A program made the position numbers and the translations under genes. A stretch of 64,000 nucleotides of DNA from assembly GCF_921293095.1 (NCBI RefSeq), contig NC_060248.1:17998744-18062743 (forward strand), read 5' to 3'. Each line of letters starts with the position of its first letter. Positions within the stretch are counted from its first letter, which is position 1. The notes beneath the pieces are model-generated. The model was not told the origin of the DNA and did no database searches. It worked only from the letters and a program-made list of their open reading frames with translations. This stretch comes from Ischnura elegans. Its lineage: Eukaryota > Arthropoda > Insecta > Odonata > Coenagrionidae. Below, in pieces: positions 1 through 11,480 of the stretch.

Positions 1-364
1 AGTAAATAATGGGGGAAAAATCCCAACGATATATGTGAATATTTAGATCGAAATTGCTAATTGCATGCCATGGCGTGGTAAGCCATTAAAAGTACATTCC
101 ATGTCTTGCGATCAGAAATTGAGGTTACCGCCGACATTGACTTATTACGTGTGAACGTGAAGAATACATGAGGAATAATATCATAGAATATCACATGACG
201 TAAGCTGCTTCTGGAAATTGTGAATTAGGTAATTAGGTGGTTATAATTAACAAAGGTAACTAGCAGTATATATTCGAGGAAATCAAAATATAAGCACCAA
301 GAATGGAAAAAAAGTTAAATTTTATGTATTCTTCTCATTCTGTTTTCATGAAAAATTTTAAGGC
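1..364. other. AT-rich stretch, nothing recognised
   Basis: I see no ORF of note, repeat boundary or RNA signature here. It is ordinary AT-rich intergenic sequence upstream of a SINE. Confidence 0.6.
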
Positions 365-370
365 TAAAGG

Positions 371-600
371 GAGCGTGGTGGCTTAGCCTAGCTGCTGATC
401 GAGGGATCCCGGGTCCAAGTCCCGGTTGATAAGCCCTCCTCAACAAAATCGTTGGCGTTTAAGGGGGCCCATTGAATAGAACCTAACCCCTTCCATGGAT
501 GTGTGTAATTCACACACCTTTGGGTTGATTCGGGACGATCTCTACCCTCACCTAAGCAAACCAACCTCCTGGTTGAATCACTAAGTGAGTGAGTTACATG
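371..600 (+). repeat. tRNA-derived SINE, family 1, copy A
   Basis: The head starts gggagcgtgg and has a box A-like stretch (TGGCTTAGCCTAG, about 379-391) and a box B-like stretch (GGTCCAAGTCC, 412-422), the internal promoter pair of RNA polymerase III. The body contains a short inverted motif (gtgtgtaattcacacac) and then ctctaccctcacc. The 3' end is aaccaacc..ggttgaatcac..agtgagtgag. The same head, body and tail recur in minus orientation at 53695-53885 and partly at 4294-4412 and 43076-43280. That recurrence makes this a dispersed SINE rather than a tRNA gene. Confidence 0.8.
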
Positions 601-2198
601 GTAAAAACGGACCGTCTGAACTTTTGCCTTAACGACTTAAACTTTCAATCAAGGATTAAAATTTCGTCTCCTGCTATAGAGTCAGGAGGCGCGATTGCCC
701 ACCCTACCGTTAATTCTTTGGTGTACCGCTTTCAAGGTAGCAGGGCATTTACTGAGGTGCCATTAAAAGTGCAGGAGGCGGAGGTGAATTTGGGATAATT
801 GGCGATAAAACTCAAGCCGTTAACTTTGAAAGCCGTCCTTATTTAGTGCTCGTTTGCAATCGGGCGTCACCAATCTGCATACACCGTGCACAGCCGTTTC
901 GGCCGACTCCAATGCGAGCGATAGTTATATCGTACCTACCAATGCTTACGCCAGAATACTTGATTCGATTAATTGCCTAAGGGTACGTTTCTGGATCATT
1001 TTAGCAGGATGATAATCGCGTTGTGGAGGGAGGGCTAAGAGTTAGCCACATTGTAGCTAACTTTTCCCACTAGATCATTTGGTTTCTCAGAATCTTTCGC
1101 CTTAATTAACTCGGCAATCATCGAATCTTCACGCGCTTCCGCGAAAATTGGATTGAATGTACTTTTATGGAGTTCATGTTATTAAAATAAGTAAAGCCCA
1201 TTTGGATGCATCTTAAAATTTTTGAACAATTGATTTCATTTTTGCGCAATGCTATATTTGCTGAAATCTGACTCTGTGCTTTCCTGGCGAACGACATTCA
1301 TAATGACTTGATGTGCAAAAAAGGAAACTTCGATTTCTATGTTAACAGCCTCAAGGAAATTTTGAGAGCACAAATAATTAAATTTCTAATGAAATTATAG
1401 ATGAAACGATTGCTTTTATGCCACTTTTACGTATAAGGGAACACATTTTCCACACTCCGCTAATTCCAGCTGAAATAACTGCTGATTTATGTGCATAAAT
1501 ATTTGGTGAAGTTTAGAGTATTTTCTCGTTGGAGTTGGAAGTGTTCTACTAAAGTATGTTTTTAGACTATCATGCCGCGTAATATGTGAAAGGAAGTAAC
1601 TTCTCCATCAGAAAAAAAGTCTGAATAATCAATTTACCTACTTCAATCTTGCGTGGAACGGAGGTCTCAACTACAGTTTGGCTGCAAACTGTCGCATGGG
1701 AGCGACGTTAGTCGTTGTTGATCGACAGCCGAGTTAATTTATGGAGAATTCGTATCAGTGGTTTCACCTCCCTCGTTGGCAGCAGGTGACCCGAAGCACG
1801 TGTGGCACTCCTCAACTGATTTCGGTTTAACCAAAATCTCGGCGTCATCCTGCTGTCTTTGAACCTCATGCATTCTGTTACCGCTCGGGAAATTACAAAC
1901 TTGTACGGAATGACAAAGTTTTGTGACGATGAAATATGCATGAGCATCTCCCCCTACCAGGACAGAAGAAACCCTACTCTTTTCCTTCTGCCTCTTCTCC
2001 GCTGTATGTTCGTTTAATCTTAACCTTACTCCAAACCATACACTACATAGCTAACATTGATTATCATGATGTTGACTGTACTGTTGATTATTACGATTAA
2101 TTCTTTCTAACGGAACTTAATTTTCATTTACGTACATATCGGGTGAATTTTTTTGAGTGTTATAAATATGTCCACTCCTGATCAGAATGAGTACCTAC
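601..2198. other. Unannotated stretch, no recognised gene
   Basis: This holds only short open frames (for example 589-798 plus and 1708-1947 minus) with no recognisable domain, start context or splice structure. The frame at 1708-1947 gives a 79-residue basic peptide that I cannot place in a family. Nothing else is supported. Confidence 0.5.
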
Positions 2199-2202
2199 TT
2201 AA

Positions 2203-2516
2203 CCCTTTAAAGACCGAACTAACGTACCAACTGATTTTTTTTCATTTTTGGCATACCCTATTTTGCTTACAACCAATTACGTGATATTTAGAAAGAAAAC
2301 CCGAACAAAAATTTTGGAATGCGTTTTCAAGCATGTTCCCAAATGGGAACACGCCAAAAACATTTGCTATTGCTTGAAAAATAAATATACACATGGCCAA
2401 AAAACTAATTTTAACAATATCATATATATTGATCTTTTGCATGAATTAGCATTTGTCACTGGAGAGCGAGTGCTGGGAAAAAAATCGAATAAACCGCATA
2501 CTCAGTAAAAAGGGGA
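2203..2516. mobile_element. piggyBac-like short element (TTAA-flanked MITE)
   Basis: The 314-bp interval is flanked on both sides by TTAA (2199-2202 and 2517-2520), the target site of piggyBac-type transposases. Its ends are related inverted sequences: CCCTTTAAAGACC on the left, and TCCCCTTTTTACTG reading inward from the right. A 16-bp perfect palindrome, GTTCCCAAATGGGAAC, lies inside at 2335-2350. Open frames across it (for example 2248-2508) have no domain I recognise and are probably fortuitous. No transposase is present, so it would be non-autonomous. The imperfect termini keep confidence moderate. Confidence 0.5.
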
Positions 2517-2621
2517 TTAAAAGAATCAATTTTGAAAAGGTATAATTAACGACCAATGCATACACGAGTCATGCAACTCACTTTAAAAATACTCCCATAC
2601 TTTATGTACATAACTATTATT

Positions 2622-3285
2622 ATTATTAAAGCATTCTACCGATTAAGGTAGGTTTCAATGGAGTGCATAAGAAGAATTCCGGGAGCTTACCCTTCCATCA
2701 TGCACTTCCCTCTTCAATTCACAATAAGACCTACTCCCTTTCATTCTATATATAAATCCTATTATTTTCCTTCCTCTCCCTCGTTTACCTAACATTCTGC
2801 CCTCTAACACCACTTTCAACATCCCCTCACCGCTAAGCACTAACTCCTTCCATGCCTTCTGTCTCCTCCGTATCTCATCTAAAAGCTGCCTCTCCTCACC
2901 CACCATATCCAGCACTGCGTCGTTCCTCCTTCTCGTCGTGCATTTCACCTTCTCCATTCTTCGCCACACCCACATCTCCAATGCCTCCAATCTTCTCTCG
3001 TCCTCCTTCCTAAGTGTCCACGTTTCTGCACCGTAAAGCGCTACACTCCAGATCAAACTCTCCACTAATCTTTTCTTTAAACTCTTACATAACGATCCTC
3101 TCAGAAGCTCCTTCCTCTTTATGAACGCCTCCTTCGCTAATTCTCTTCCTGACGTCCCTACTACTGTTTCCGTTTTCCCATAAAGTACTGCTCAAATAGT
3201 TGAACTCCTTAACCTGCTCAATTTTTTCACCACCTACCTTTATCTCAAGTCTCATATTCCTCGCTCGTGAGTTTACGTAACAAAA
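2622..3285 (-). pseudogene. LINE family A, copy 1: 3' part of reverse transcriptase ORF
   Basis: The minus strand encodes the C-terminal part of a non-LTR retrotransposon ORF2. A first piece (about 3324-3085) reads LEIKVGGEKIEQVKEFNYL, and a second (3065-2655) contains VALYGAETWTLRKEDERRLE, MWVWRRMEKVK and ELKREV. Frameshifts separate the pieces. The catalytic YADD-type reverse-transcriptase box lies further 5' and is absent, as expected for 5' truncation during target-primed reverse transcription. The 3' end is marked by CCTACCTTAATCGGTAGAAT followed by a short TAA run on the minus strand. Seven further copies occur in this window. TAA tails are typical of I-clade LINEs, but I do not fix the clade. 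Confidence 0.85.
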
Positions 3286-3340
3286 GCTATAAAAGTAATC
3301 ACAGAATATAAATATAATTTTCATGAAGTTTTAGAAGTAC

Positions 3341-3356
3341 GTTCCCAAATGGGAAC
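3341..3356. repeat. 16-bp palindrome, second copy
   Basis: GTTCCCAAATGGGAAC here is identical to 2335-2350 about 1 kb away, and the two flank LINE copy 1. Upstream context (tttagaagtac) loosely resembles that of the first copy. It may be the remains of a second TTAA-type short element. Confidence 0.5.
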
Positions 3357-4059
3357 AATATTCGGTTAATTAATTTTGGAGACAATGTGACTTCCTCTAA
3401 GTGGCTTGAGTAATGCGCTAAATATAGGAAACGCTCCCATATTCGTTTCTATACATTTTGAATAACAATTTAAGTATTTATTAGTTTTTAGTTCCAACGT
3501 AGAAATTAATGATATTTATTGCAGATTTGAGGACATAATGCACATTTTTGGAAGGATTCTTTTTAGTTCGGAAATACTATCTGAATCGCACGTAAAATAA
3601 TATTTAATATTAAACCATAAAATATTGCTAAGACCTCCGTTTAATTCATAGTTTGAATGGGATTCATGATATTTGTTGCACGTTTCATTCTGACTAACTA
3701 TCATCTAACAAACTGAAATTACAAAAATGAAATTAATCAAACCATGAGCCTAACTTTTTTTTTTCACAAAACATCCAAATCGTTATATCTCTCCCATATA
3801 TTAACATCACTTGTGCGATCTTGATTCGATTTCTTCTGCCTCCATTTTTCTCTCACGTGCTGCCGAAATGTTTAACGTTACTGTCTGCTGAAGTTTATAA
3901 CTATTTAACCTTTAGGTTCAACTCTCCATGCCTTCGAGGCAGTGCAGAAAAGCATATTAATTATGTTCAATTCATAAATCCTCATAAATATTTCTTTAAC
4001 AAATGAAGTTATTTAGATTATGAAAAGTGTTAAAATTAGTTTAAAACCCATTACTTAGT
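3357..4059. other. AT-rich stretch, nothing recognised
   Basis: Short frames only; no domain, repeat boundary or RNA signal found. Confidence 0.5.
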
Positions 4060-4130
4060 ACCCTGTTTTTCAAAAATGTTCACCCGTGGTCTTAGACCCC
4101 CTCTGAACGAAATTCCTGGCTACGTCACTG
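4060..4130 (-). mobile_element. Solo hAT-type terminus
   Basis: Read on the minus strand the segment starts CAGTGACGTAGCCAGGAATT and runs into a purine-rich stretch. This is the typical terminus of arthropod hAT MITEs (CAGTGRCGTA). No matching opposite terminus is visible nearby, so it is a truncated or half-deleted copy. Confidence 0.55.
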
Positions 4131-4293
4131 CTTTAATTAATGCATACGATAAAAAAGACGTAGTCAGACCCCAAAACCTTTTGCTCGACGCTCACATTGC
4201 GCTGCTAATTGCTGCTACGACTTTTTTCGAAAATAAAGTGCCCTGAACACAAGTTAAAAATATTGTATTGAATTACCAAACCAATTTTTTTCC

Positions 4294-4412
4294 CTTGGCC
4301 ACCTCATACTTCATGGAGTTTGATCGGGAAGGTCCGAATGCCAGGATTTGAACCCGGGTCCCCTCAATCAGCAGCCTAGTTCTCTACCTACTAGGCCAGC
4401 ACGCTCCCCCTA
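4294..4412 (-). repeat. tRNA-derived SINE, family 1, copy B (head only)
   Basis: On the minus strand the sequence opens gggggagcgtgc and carries a near-canonical box A (TGGCCTAGTAGG) and a box B (GGGTTCAAATCC) from a tRNA ancestor. It is truncated before the 3' tail seen in copies A and D. Compared with copy A its promoter boxes are better preserved. Confidence 0.8.
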
Positions 4413-4439
4413 TCCATCGTATTCTACTATTTTTTCCTT

Positions 4440-4770
4440 TCCTCAATAGCTGTAAATTTATTTTCCTCGCCACTGCCGTCACTTCGCTATCGCCTCTTTA
4501 CTTCTTTCCCCGCCTCTACCCGCGTGCATTTCAATCTCATGCACCCCCTTCGCTGCGACCCCCTTCATTTTATTTTTCACCCTGCCCATTTGCCCCCCGT
4601 AACCATGGCAACGCTCAGATTGCCACCGGGTGGAAAAGGAGGGGGGGGGCGTTATGGGCTCCCTTATCTTGTGTCGAAACCCTCCCCCCTCCCTCCCTCG
4701 CATTCATTTCCTCTCTTTATCTCTCTCTCTTTTTGCCCTCCACACCCTCATTTCAACAAAACGATGCTCC
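4440..4770. other. Pyrimidine-rich low-complexity block
   Basis: C- and T-rich plus strand with poly-C and CTCTCT runs. Open frames on both strands here are compositional artefacts with proline- and serine-rich or glycine-rich translations. It contains the X-box at 4599-4612. Confidence 0.6.
4599..4612 (+). promoter_or_regulatory. RFX-type X-box match
   Basis: GTAACC-AT-GGCAAC fits the RFX consensus GTNRCC(N0-3)RGYAAC exactly. The same 14-mer occurs on the opposite strand at 11989-12002. RFX factors control ciliary genes in animals, but no ciliary gene is visible beside either site, so function is only possible. Confidence 0.35.
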
Positions 4771-7099
4771 CGTCGTAATGTGCCAACGTGCATGGCCATG
4801 AAAACACCCCTCGCCCCTCTTCCCTTAGCACACAAAAAAATACGCATTGCTGCTTTACATCTTTTGGCGCGAGTGCACCGTATTCTCGCCTAATTTTCTC
4901 GTTTGAAAATATTGACTTTAGTACCGCACATTTTAATTGCTAAATATATATTAATTAACTCTTTGCAGGGAAGCATGGCCGTACTCAGCGGGGGACAACT
5001 GCCCCCCCCCTTTAGAAGCGAAAATAAATTTAGCTGAAAACAAAAGTTATGAAAAATTTTTCTTTTGAAGAAAAATGATATTAGTCTAAGACATGGAACT
5101 AAAATAAAAATGATTATTTTCAAGGAAATGATTGTAAAAACTAATAAATTGCTGCCATAATTTACTTCAAATGTTGGTTTCTTTAACCTTTTCTGAGCAA
5201 AAAGTTACAACATCAACGACCACAGCTAGTTTAGCCCTCCCTAGATTTTGATTCTGAGTACACCCATGCATGGAAGGTCTACATTTAAATTCTAAAAAAA
5301 TTAAAGCGGTAATATTCCGTAGTAAAAATCATGGCTTGTCTCCTGTCCGAAAACGACACATTCTTTCTACCGTAGTTAATTGTCTGAGGCAACCGAAGAA
5401 TCAGGTTAATAGTTTCATTGGTTAGTGGTACTTTTCTGGGGCCAAGAAATGGTCAGGTATAGTGGACGGAAGGACGACCCTTTTTCGAACCCTTTCTCGG
5501 GCTCTCAGCTATAATCCGGGTTCTCCGGAGACGGGCGTCACAGTATGAGGTAACCGCTGCCGATATGACCTTTCGTAGTACATTTTTTACTTTACTAATT
5601 CCAGTACTTCGAGGTAAACAATTGCACCTATAATACTCATTGCCGTTGAGCGATTAAATGCGTCTTTTGATCGAGGTTCTACGACGAGAAATAAGGATTT
5701 TACGAAAAGTGATCAAATTGACGCCCATTGCCTCCGCTGAAATGGCAACGACTGAGTTTTTTTTTTAATAAATAAGGATTTTGAATTGATCGCCTTTTGC
5801 GACCCTCGGATTAAGTAGCGGTTAGCCACCGAAGCTGTTCACAAAGAGGGTAATAATTATCTCACTCTTCAGGGGTCAGTAGCTGAGTTGAACACGTAAA
5901 TAATGAGGACAATTCTAACGATGCATTAACACAGTAGAGTTCATATTCAATGTATACATCTACTCAATAACTTTATGTAAAAATATGATATGGCTTAAAG
6001 ATTTCTATTTTTTTTTCTGATGGGCGCAACGAAAATGTACACTATTATGATCATGCCCAAGTTTATGCAGAAAAAAATCTGCGGAGATATTCGGCCGAAA
6101 CAACCCAGTTTATCGAAATGGCACGGGGAACGCTGTCGGACAACGGAAATGAAATCAGTGCCACGGGGAAGAATCACAAGCGCAACGAAAAATCCTGGAC
6201 CGAAATAGCTGAGGAAATGCATTCGCAGCGAAAAAAACACAAAGGAATGAGCTGATCTTCCGAACGAAAAAGCTCTGCAAGGGGACATTCTCATTCTGCG
6301 AGGATAACGATTCAAGCGGGGGGGGGGGGGAGGGGAAGAAGGGGATAAAAGGAATGGACGGAACTGAAAATAAATAAAAAAAACAAAGGTAAAATAAAAA
6401 CAATAAGGGACGCTGAGAGAGATGCTTTCATTTTTGTATTTTCCCGTGGAGTGGTGCCGCCTTCTCCGTCGGCCAGCAGCGCCATTTCAATAGCTCCATT
6501 ATTATTCAGAAGACCACTCCCCTTCCACTGCCCTTCGGAGGATGTGCGCGTTGCCAGGAGGAGAAGGAAAAACACTATCGGGGTGCAGTTGGGGGCATTG
6601 CGGGTGGACCCTCGATAAAGAGGGTGGGAGCTGGAATACGAAAAGGGTTTGGAGGGCATAACAGGAAGTAGTGGGAGGGGGTTAGCATGAGATGGTAAGG
6701 AGAGGACTATCTTTGGGGAAAAAAACAGGCGCCTCCTCACGTTATTAGTTCGACCCACGAATAAATTCCACCGCGCGTGCGCCGAGCGGCAGTCTACAAA
6801 GGAATATTCTACCGTCCGCATGCACGAATCGGAAGCCTTGTAAACAGGAGAGAAATTCTGCTAGCCGTAACGGTCAATACATAATTCCATGGCTTTACCA
6901 TGTTTTCAAGGTGTCCCCATGATGCCAACGCTAGAAATATGGCCATACTATTCTTTCAAGGTTTACTAGGTTTTCAAGGCATGATACCAATTGGAAATTG
7001 ATGCGTGATGTATGCATTTTATTTTTACTCCTTCGCGTGGATATTTTTCGCATTTAGTTCGCTTGGTTTATCGAATAGTTCTTTTTGCTTGAAGAAAAC
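4771..7099. other. Unannotated stretch, no recognised gene
   Basis: Mostly AT-rich sequence with poly-C (5003-5011) and poly-G (6319-6330) tracts. Open frames at 5995-6821 on the minus strand are overlapping, low-complexity and show no family signature. A loosely repeated ttttcaagg motif occurs at 6900-6980. I cannot support a gene. Confidence 0.5.
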
Positions 7100-8390
7100 G
7101 CAATTGAGAAACACGGCTGGCTCTTTTATAATCACGTGTCAACGAAGCGAATCAAGTTTTTAAGTATCATACTGAGATTATTTGCGAAACACAACTTCAG
7201 TAAAATTACTTGGGAGATAACGTAAAACAGTAATAATATTTTACCATTCATAATGGCTTGTTTCCTCAAACATAGAACTCGTATGTTATATCCATAAAAT
7301 GCCTTCAGGAGTAGCTTTCGATAAATTATTAATCGGTTTGATGTACAAGATACTCTCCCATAGAGTAACAACCATGTTATAATAAAAATATTTAAGGTGC
7401 TGTTTTAAAGTCATTGATATTAGTTATGTTTCTTATTACTGGAGAAAGAGCATTATACTAGAACAATAATCTGGGCCCATTCATTCATGTTAAAGGTTCT
7501 TACATGGTAACTTCAGTATTTTATGCTGTATATTTTTATATGCTTTAGCTATTCATGTTACATGCCAATCATTCTTCACTTATCAGGCTATCCTGCACTC
7601 GCTTCTAATGGACCTAATAAGAACCCACACTTTATTCTCTGGCGGATAAAAAGCTACTTTTTTTACTCTTTAGTGATTAATATTTTGTATTTGGAAGAAG
7701 TTTTTGCGTTTTTTAATCTTTTTTAGTTTGTTATTATTTAATTATTATCATGGTTTTGGCAACGAAGGTTACGATTCTTTCAAGAATATGACATATGACC
7801 GTTATTCTTCGAGTGATGAGAAGATAATTTTTATTTTTTAATACATTTTATACTGTTTTTAGAAAAAGTGTTTTTTTTTCTCTTTTTTAATTTTATTTTT
7901 ATTTAATAAGTGGTTTACATGGATTGGCAACGTCTTTCGCGATACGAGCAGGAATATGACCTATGGACCCTCCGTGAAAATTACCTCTCTTGTATAGCAT
8001 CGCGTTGCGGATTATAGCGAGGGAGGAATCGCAGTGAAGGTTTCGGAGGGTTAGGGGGTGGAAGAAGGGGGTTTGGGATGGTGGCAGAGAACATGGCTTT
8101 CATTTTGTGGAAGAGTATCTAGTAAATAAAATATCTAACCTATTAGCCTTTTACCGCAAGATACTCTTGTAATCATTTTATAATTTTATGCATGTAATTG
8201 ACGAGTTCTATGTTCGTATAAACAAGCCATTATGTGTGATAAAATATTATTATTGTTATAATACGCTATCTCCTATGCAATTTCACTTAAGTTTTGTTCC
8301 GCAATAAACTCTGTAGGATATTAAAAATCATGACTCCCTTCGTTGTCACGCGATTAGGAAAGAGGGTCGCACAAGAGTCCTTTTCTTTAG
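7100..8390. repeat. Old 1.3-kb inverted duplication (fold-back)
   Basis: The segment 7100-7376 on the plus strand aligns with the reverse complement of about 8092-8390 over its whole length. Shared stretches include ataatggcttgtt, catagaactcgt, gagata-cgta, acaacgaag and tagatactct/aagatactct. The arms are diverged by roughly a quarter by eye. The middle holds two further related segments, around 7748-7800 and 7918-7968 (catgg-ttggcaacg...gaatatgac). No transposase or clear terminal sequence was found, so I call it a fold-back repeat of unknown class. Confidence 0.65.
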
Positions 8391-8500
8391 CATCGCGCGT
8401 AGCGGCTTGCAGCGAGGGGAGACAGGAGTAAAGGTTTCTGGGGGTTTGGGGTGTAGAGGAAGAGGGTTTTTGGGGGTGGCGGCAGGGAATGGAGTGGTGG
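7968..8500 (+). repeat. Direct duplication of a G-rich segment
   Basis: About 7990-8100 and 8385-8500 share the order tagcatcgcg, gcgaggg, gtgaaggtttc/gtaaaggtttc, ggaagaggg and ggtggc. They are direct copies about 410 bp apart, one inside and one just outside the fold-back at 7100-8390. Confidence 0.55.
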
Positions 8501-9444
8501 GGAGGAGGCGCGGAGTGGTCCAGGGAATAGAAATGGCGATGTTATGGCGCAAAACCGCTATCCTTTCTCGCCTTCTCCCCATCCCACTACCCCTCCCCCC
8601 ACCCTTCCTCCTCCTCCACGCCCTGGCACCGTCTTTTTTTTTCTACATCATCCTCCTCCCTCTCGGAGAGCGACCCCTTCTTCATCGTGGGCGGGGGAGG
8701 AGGTGGGCGACTCAAGGCGCAGATGCGGGCCATTGCGCACTGAACGCGGGGGAGGTGTGGAGAGGAGAGGAAGGTGATGGCGTAGGTGATGCTGTTGGTG
8801 GAGATAGGTGGAGACCAGCGAGGCAGGGGTGGGAGCGAGAAAGGGCTCTTCCAAAGGGAGCAGGAGGCTTTTCTCGCGACTGCGTGAGTCAAAATCCATG
8901 GGAAATGAGCGTGATGGTCGGTGAAGTACAGCTTGATGGAACGGAGTCATGATTGAAGTTTAATTGACTCTCTGATTATCGCCATTTTTTCGTAAAACTG
9001 CATCTTTCATCATCAGATGAAGAGCTACAATACCACTTTATTTAGAATTATTGGTGGAATTGAAAGTGAAGTTAAGTGAAAAAAACAGTGTTATGAAAAA
9101 AGAGTGGGCCTTTTATTTGCCTATTTATATTTCATCAGTAATTTTATTTTTTATGCAACACACGTTAGCCATGGTGACTACTGACTACTGACTGACTGAC
9201 TACTGACTAAGTGGAACCTCGAGCACTGCAGTAGGGAAGATGTGGGGAGGTGTAGCGGGAAGGCGGGGTGGTGCCTTGGATGAAGCTGTTGTGATGGACT
9301 TGATTGAATGAATTTTTATGACTGATGTTTCATTAAATACGTGAGATTTACCTTCTAGTCTATAAAATTAAGTCCTTCTTAATATCCATGGAAGCAATAA
9401 AAGTAACAAATATGTAAAATGCGTACGAAATATCTGAAAAGGAT
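8501..9444. other. GC-rich low-complexity block, then a (CTGA)n tract
   Basis: 8501-8900 alternates C-rich and G-rich runs, and overlapping frames on both strands are compositional artefacts. A short tandem tract of gactactgactgactgac lies at about 9175-9211. No gene is supported. Confidence 0.55.
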
Positions 9445-10130
9445 TTAGTTGTTTTTCTGCCGTTTATAACTCATTATCTTCTTAGATCGATTTAATGATC
9501 CTATAATATTTTGCAGTATTATTTTGGATCTATGTGTTAAAATAGTGTCTGAAAAAGTGGTATATAGCTCAACTACTTTCAGAATTAATGACAGAATTGG
9601 AATACTTACTCGTTCTATAGTAAGAAAAAACGGAAATATCATTGCCAAATGATATAAGTACACGAATTTTTAATGTTTAAACGTATTTTTTTTCTAGATG
9701 ATTCTACTTTTCTCAATCATGATGCATATGCTGCCGTTTCTTCTATCTCCTTAACTGTTATAATTCGCTTGTACTAGTTTATAACCATAATAGTACGATT
9801 TTTTCAGCGTTAATTAATTGTTTGGTTGGTATATTTCTGAAAGGGTCATCCATATTTCAATTTAAAATAGCACAGGCAACCTTTCCTATACGTAATTGCA
9901 ATACGAGTTTCTGGAGGCACGAATACAGTCTTTTTCTATTTTATTACTAAATATGTTTGCACCCTCTGAAACTTCAAGGAATGCGAGAAGCCTCTTTGTA
10001 CTTCACTTATTTATTAAACATTTCCTTTTGATAAATTTTCTCACGCCTGTGTACTCTTCTTGAAACGTGTAAGTAAATGTAAATAGTTTGGTTGACACAA
10101 AAAAAAGAGAGAGATTTCGGTGAAAACGGG
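9445..10130. other. AT-rich stretch, nothing recognised
   Basis: Short frames only; no repeat partner or motif found. Confidence 0.5.
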
Positions 10131-10640
10131 AGGATTGAGTCTAAAAAAAAGGGTGAATTTCAGAGAGGAAGGGAAAGAGAGTTGTTACCGTCGCCTGGGA
10201 ACCGAGATGGGTAAAGAAAGGGTCGGGAGACTCGGGGCGGGGATTGGGGGTAGGTAAGGATTCGGAACACGGGAAGGAGTGGTAAGTGTGGGCGTGGTCG
10301 GGCGAAGGGTTGAAGTGGGAAGAGATGGGATCTGCGGGCCGGAGGGTGGGTGTCGGATAGTTAAAGGTCGGCGAGGAACGCAGAGGTGGCAGGGAAAAGG
10401 TGTTGCCAACTCATATTTGCCACTGCTGTAGATAGGGCCACGGCGCGAAGATAAAAAGAGGGGTTCTAGGTGGAGAGTTGAAACGGAGGCAAGGGATTCC
10501 AGACTCAGGGTGCGGATGTGAGAAAGGAATGGAATGTAGATAGAGAGGGCGCTACAGAAAGGGCGCTGTATAAAGGATGCTGTAGAAAAGAAGATATAGG
10601 AATTGAATGAATTCAACCATGCAAGGCGAGATTCAATCAA
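10131..10640. other. Purine-rich, GC-rich block
   Basis: The plus strand is strongly G/A-biased. The long minus-strand frame (10655-10185) is proline-, serine- and threonine-rich, which follows from the composition, and it shows no domain. Confidence 0.5.
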
Positions 10641-11480
10641 GCATTTATTTATCATCTTACGCGCGTGAAATTTCCATCCGACTTATGCCGGTCGTATATT
10701 ACAACTAAATTTAGATTTCTATTACGTTATGATGTTATTTGTGTAAATAATATATTAAAAATATTTTATTATTATAAATTTTTCAATCAGCTCATATTCT
10801 CCGAGAAGGGTGTACTTAGCTATTAACAGTTTTGTAGGTACAAAAGAAAGATCTAAGGAAACAAAAAAATTAATTTTAAATGATTTTGGTTGATAATAAT
10901 GAAATTATGCTGATCAATTTTTGTTATTGTTACGATTAAACCTCCAGATAGATTCTTAATACATGTATTCTCATCGTTATTGCTCTTATAACTAGCTTCC
11001 ATCCATTTCCGCCGTATTGACACGGTTTATTTCAATGTTTGATTTTCTACCGCTATTTCAAATAAATTACATGGCTTACACGAAGTAAGTCTCCCTTAGA
11101 TAAAACTTAAAATTTAAAGAAGTTAACTACGCTCGGTACATGAGGTTTATAAGATTCTACGTTTTTTTCACTGTGAGAATGCATGGAAGGTTAATGATAC
11201 ATTAAAAATGGTTGTCATAAGAAAAAAAATCTCTCAAGTCTTCGGAGTCACATTGAGATATTTAATCAGCTCTAACACGAGAATTTGGAATGGCATGTTA
11301 AATCTTCAAGGCCAAAACTTGGATGAAACATTAATTGGCAGTGGTAATTGATACATCCAGGATAATCAACTCCACATTTAAGACCAGGTTTATATTCAAA
11401 TAAAGTGAATTAAAATAGAAAAAGTACGACGCCTCTAAGGATAACAAGAGGGTATGCGTGAGTGACATGAGAAGATATTG
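10641..11480. other. AT-rich stretch, nothing recognised
   Basis: No domain, repeat boundary or RNA signal found. Confidence 0.5.
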
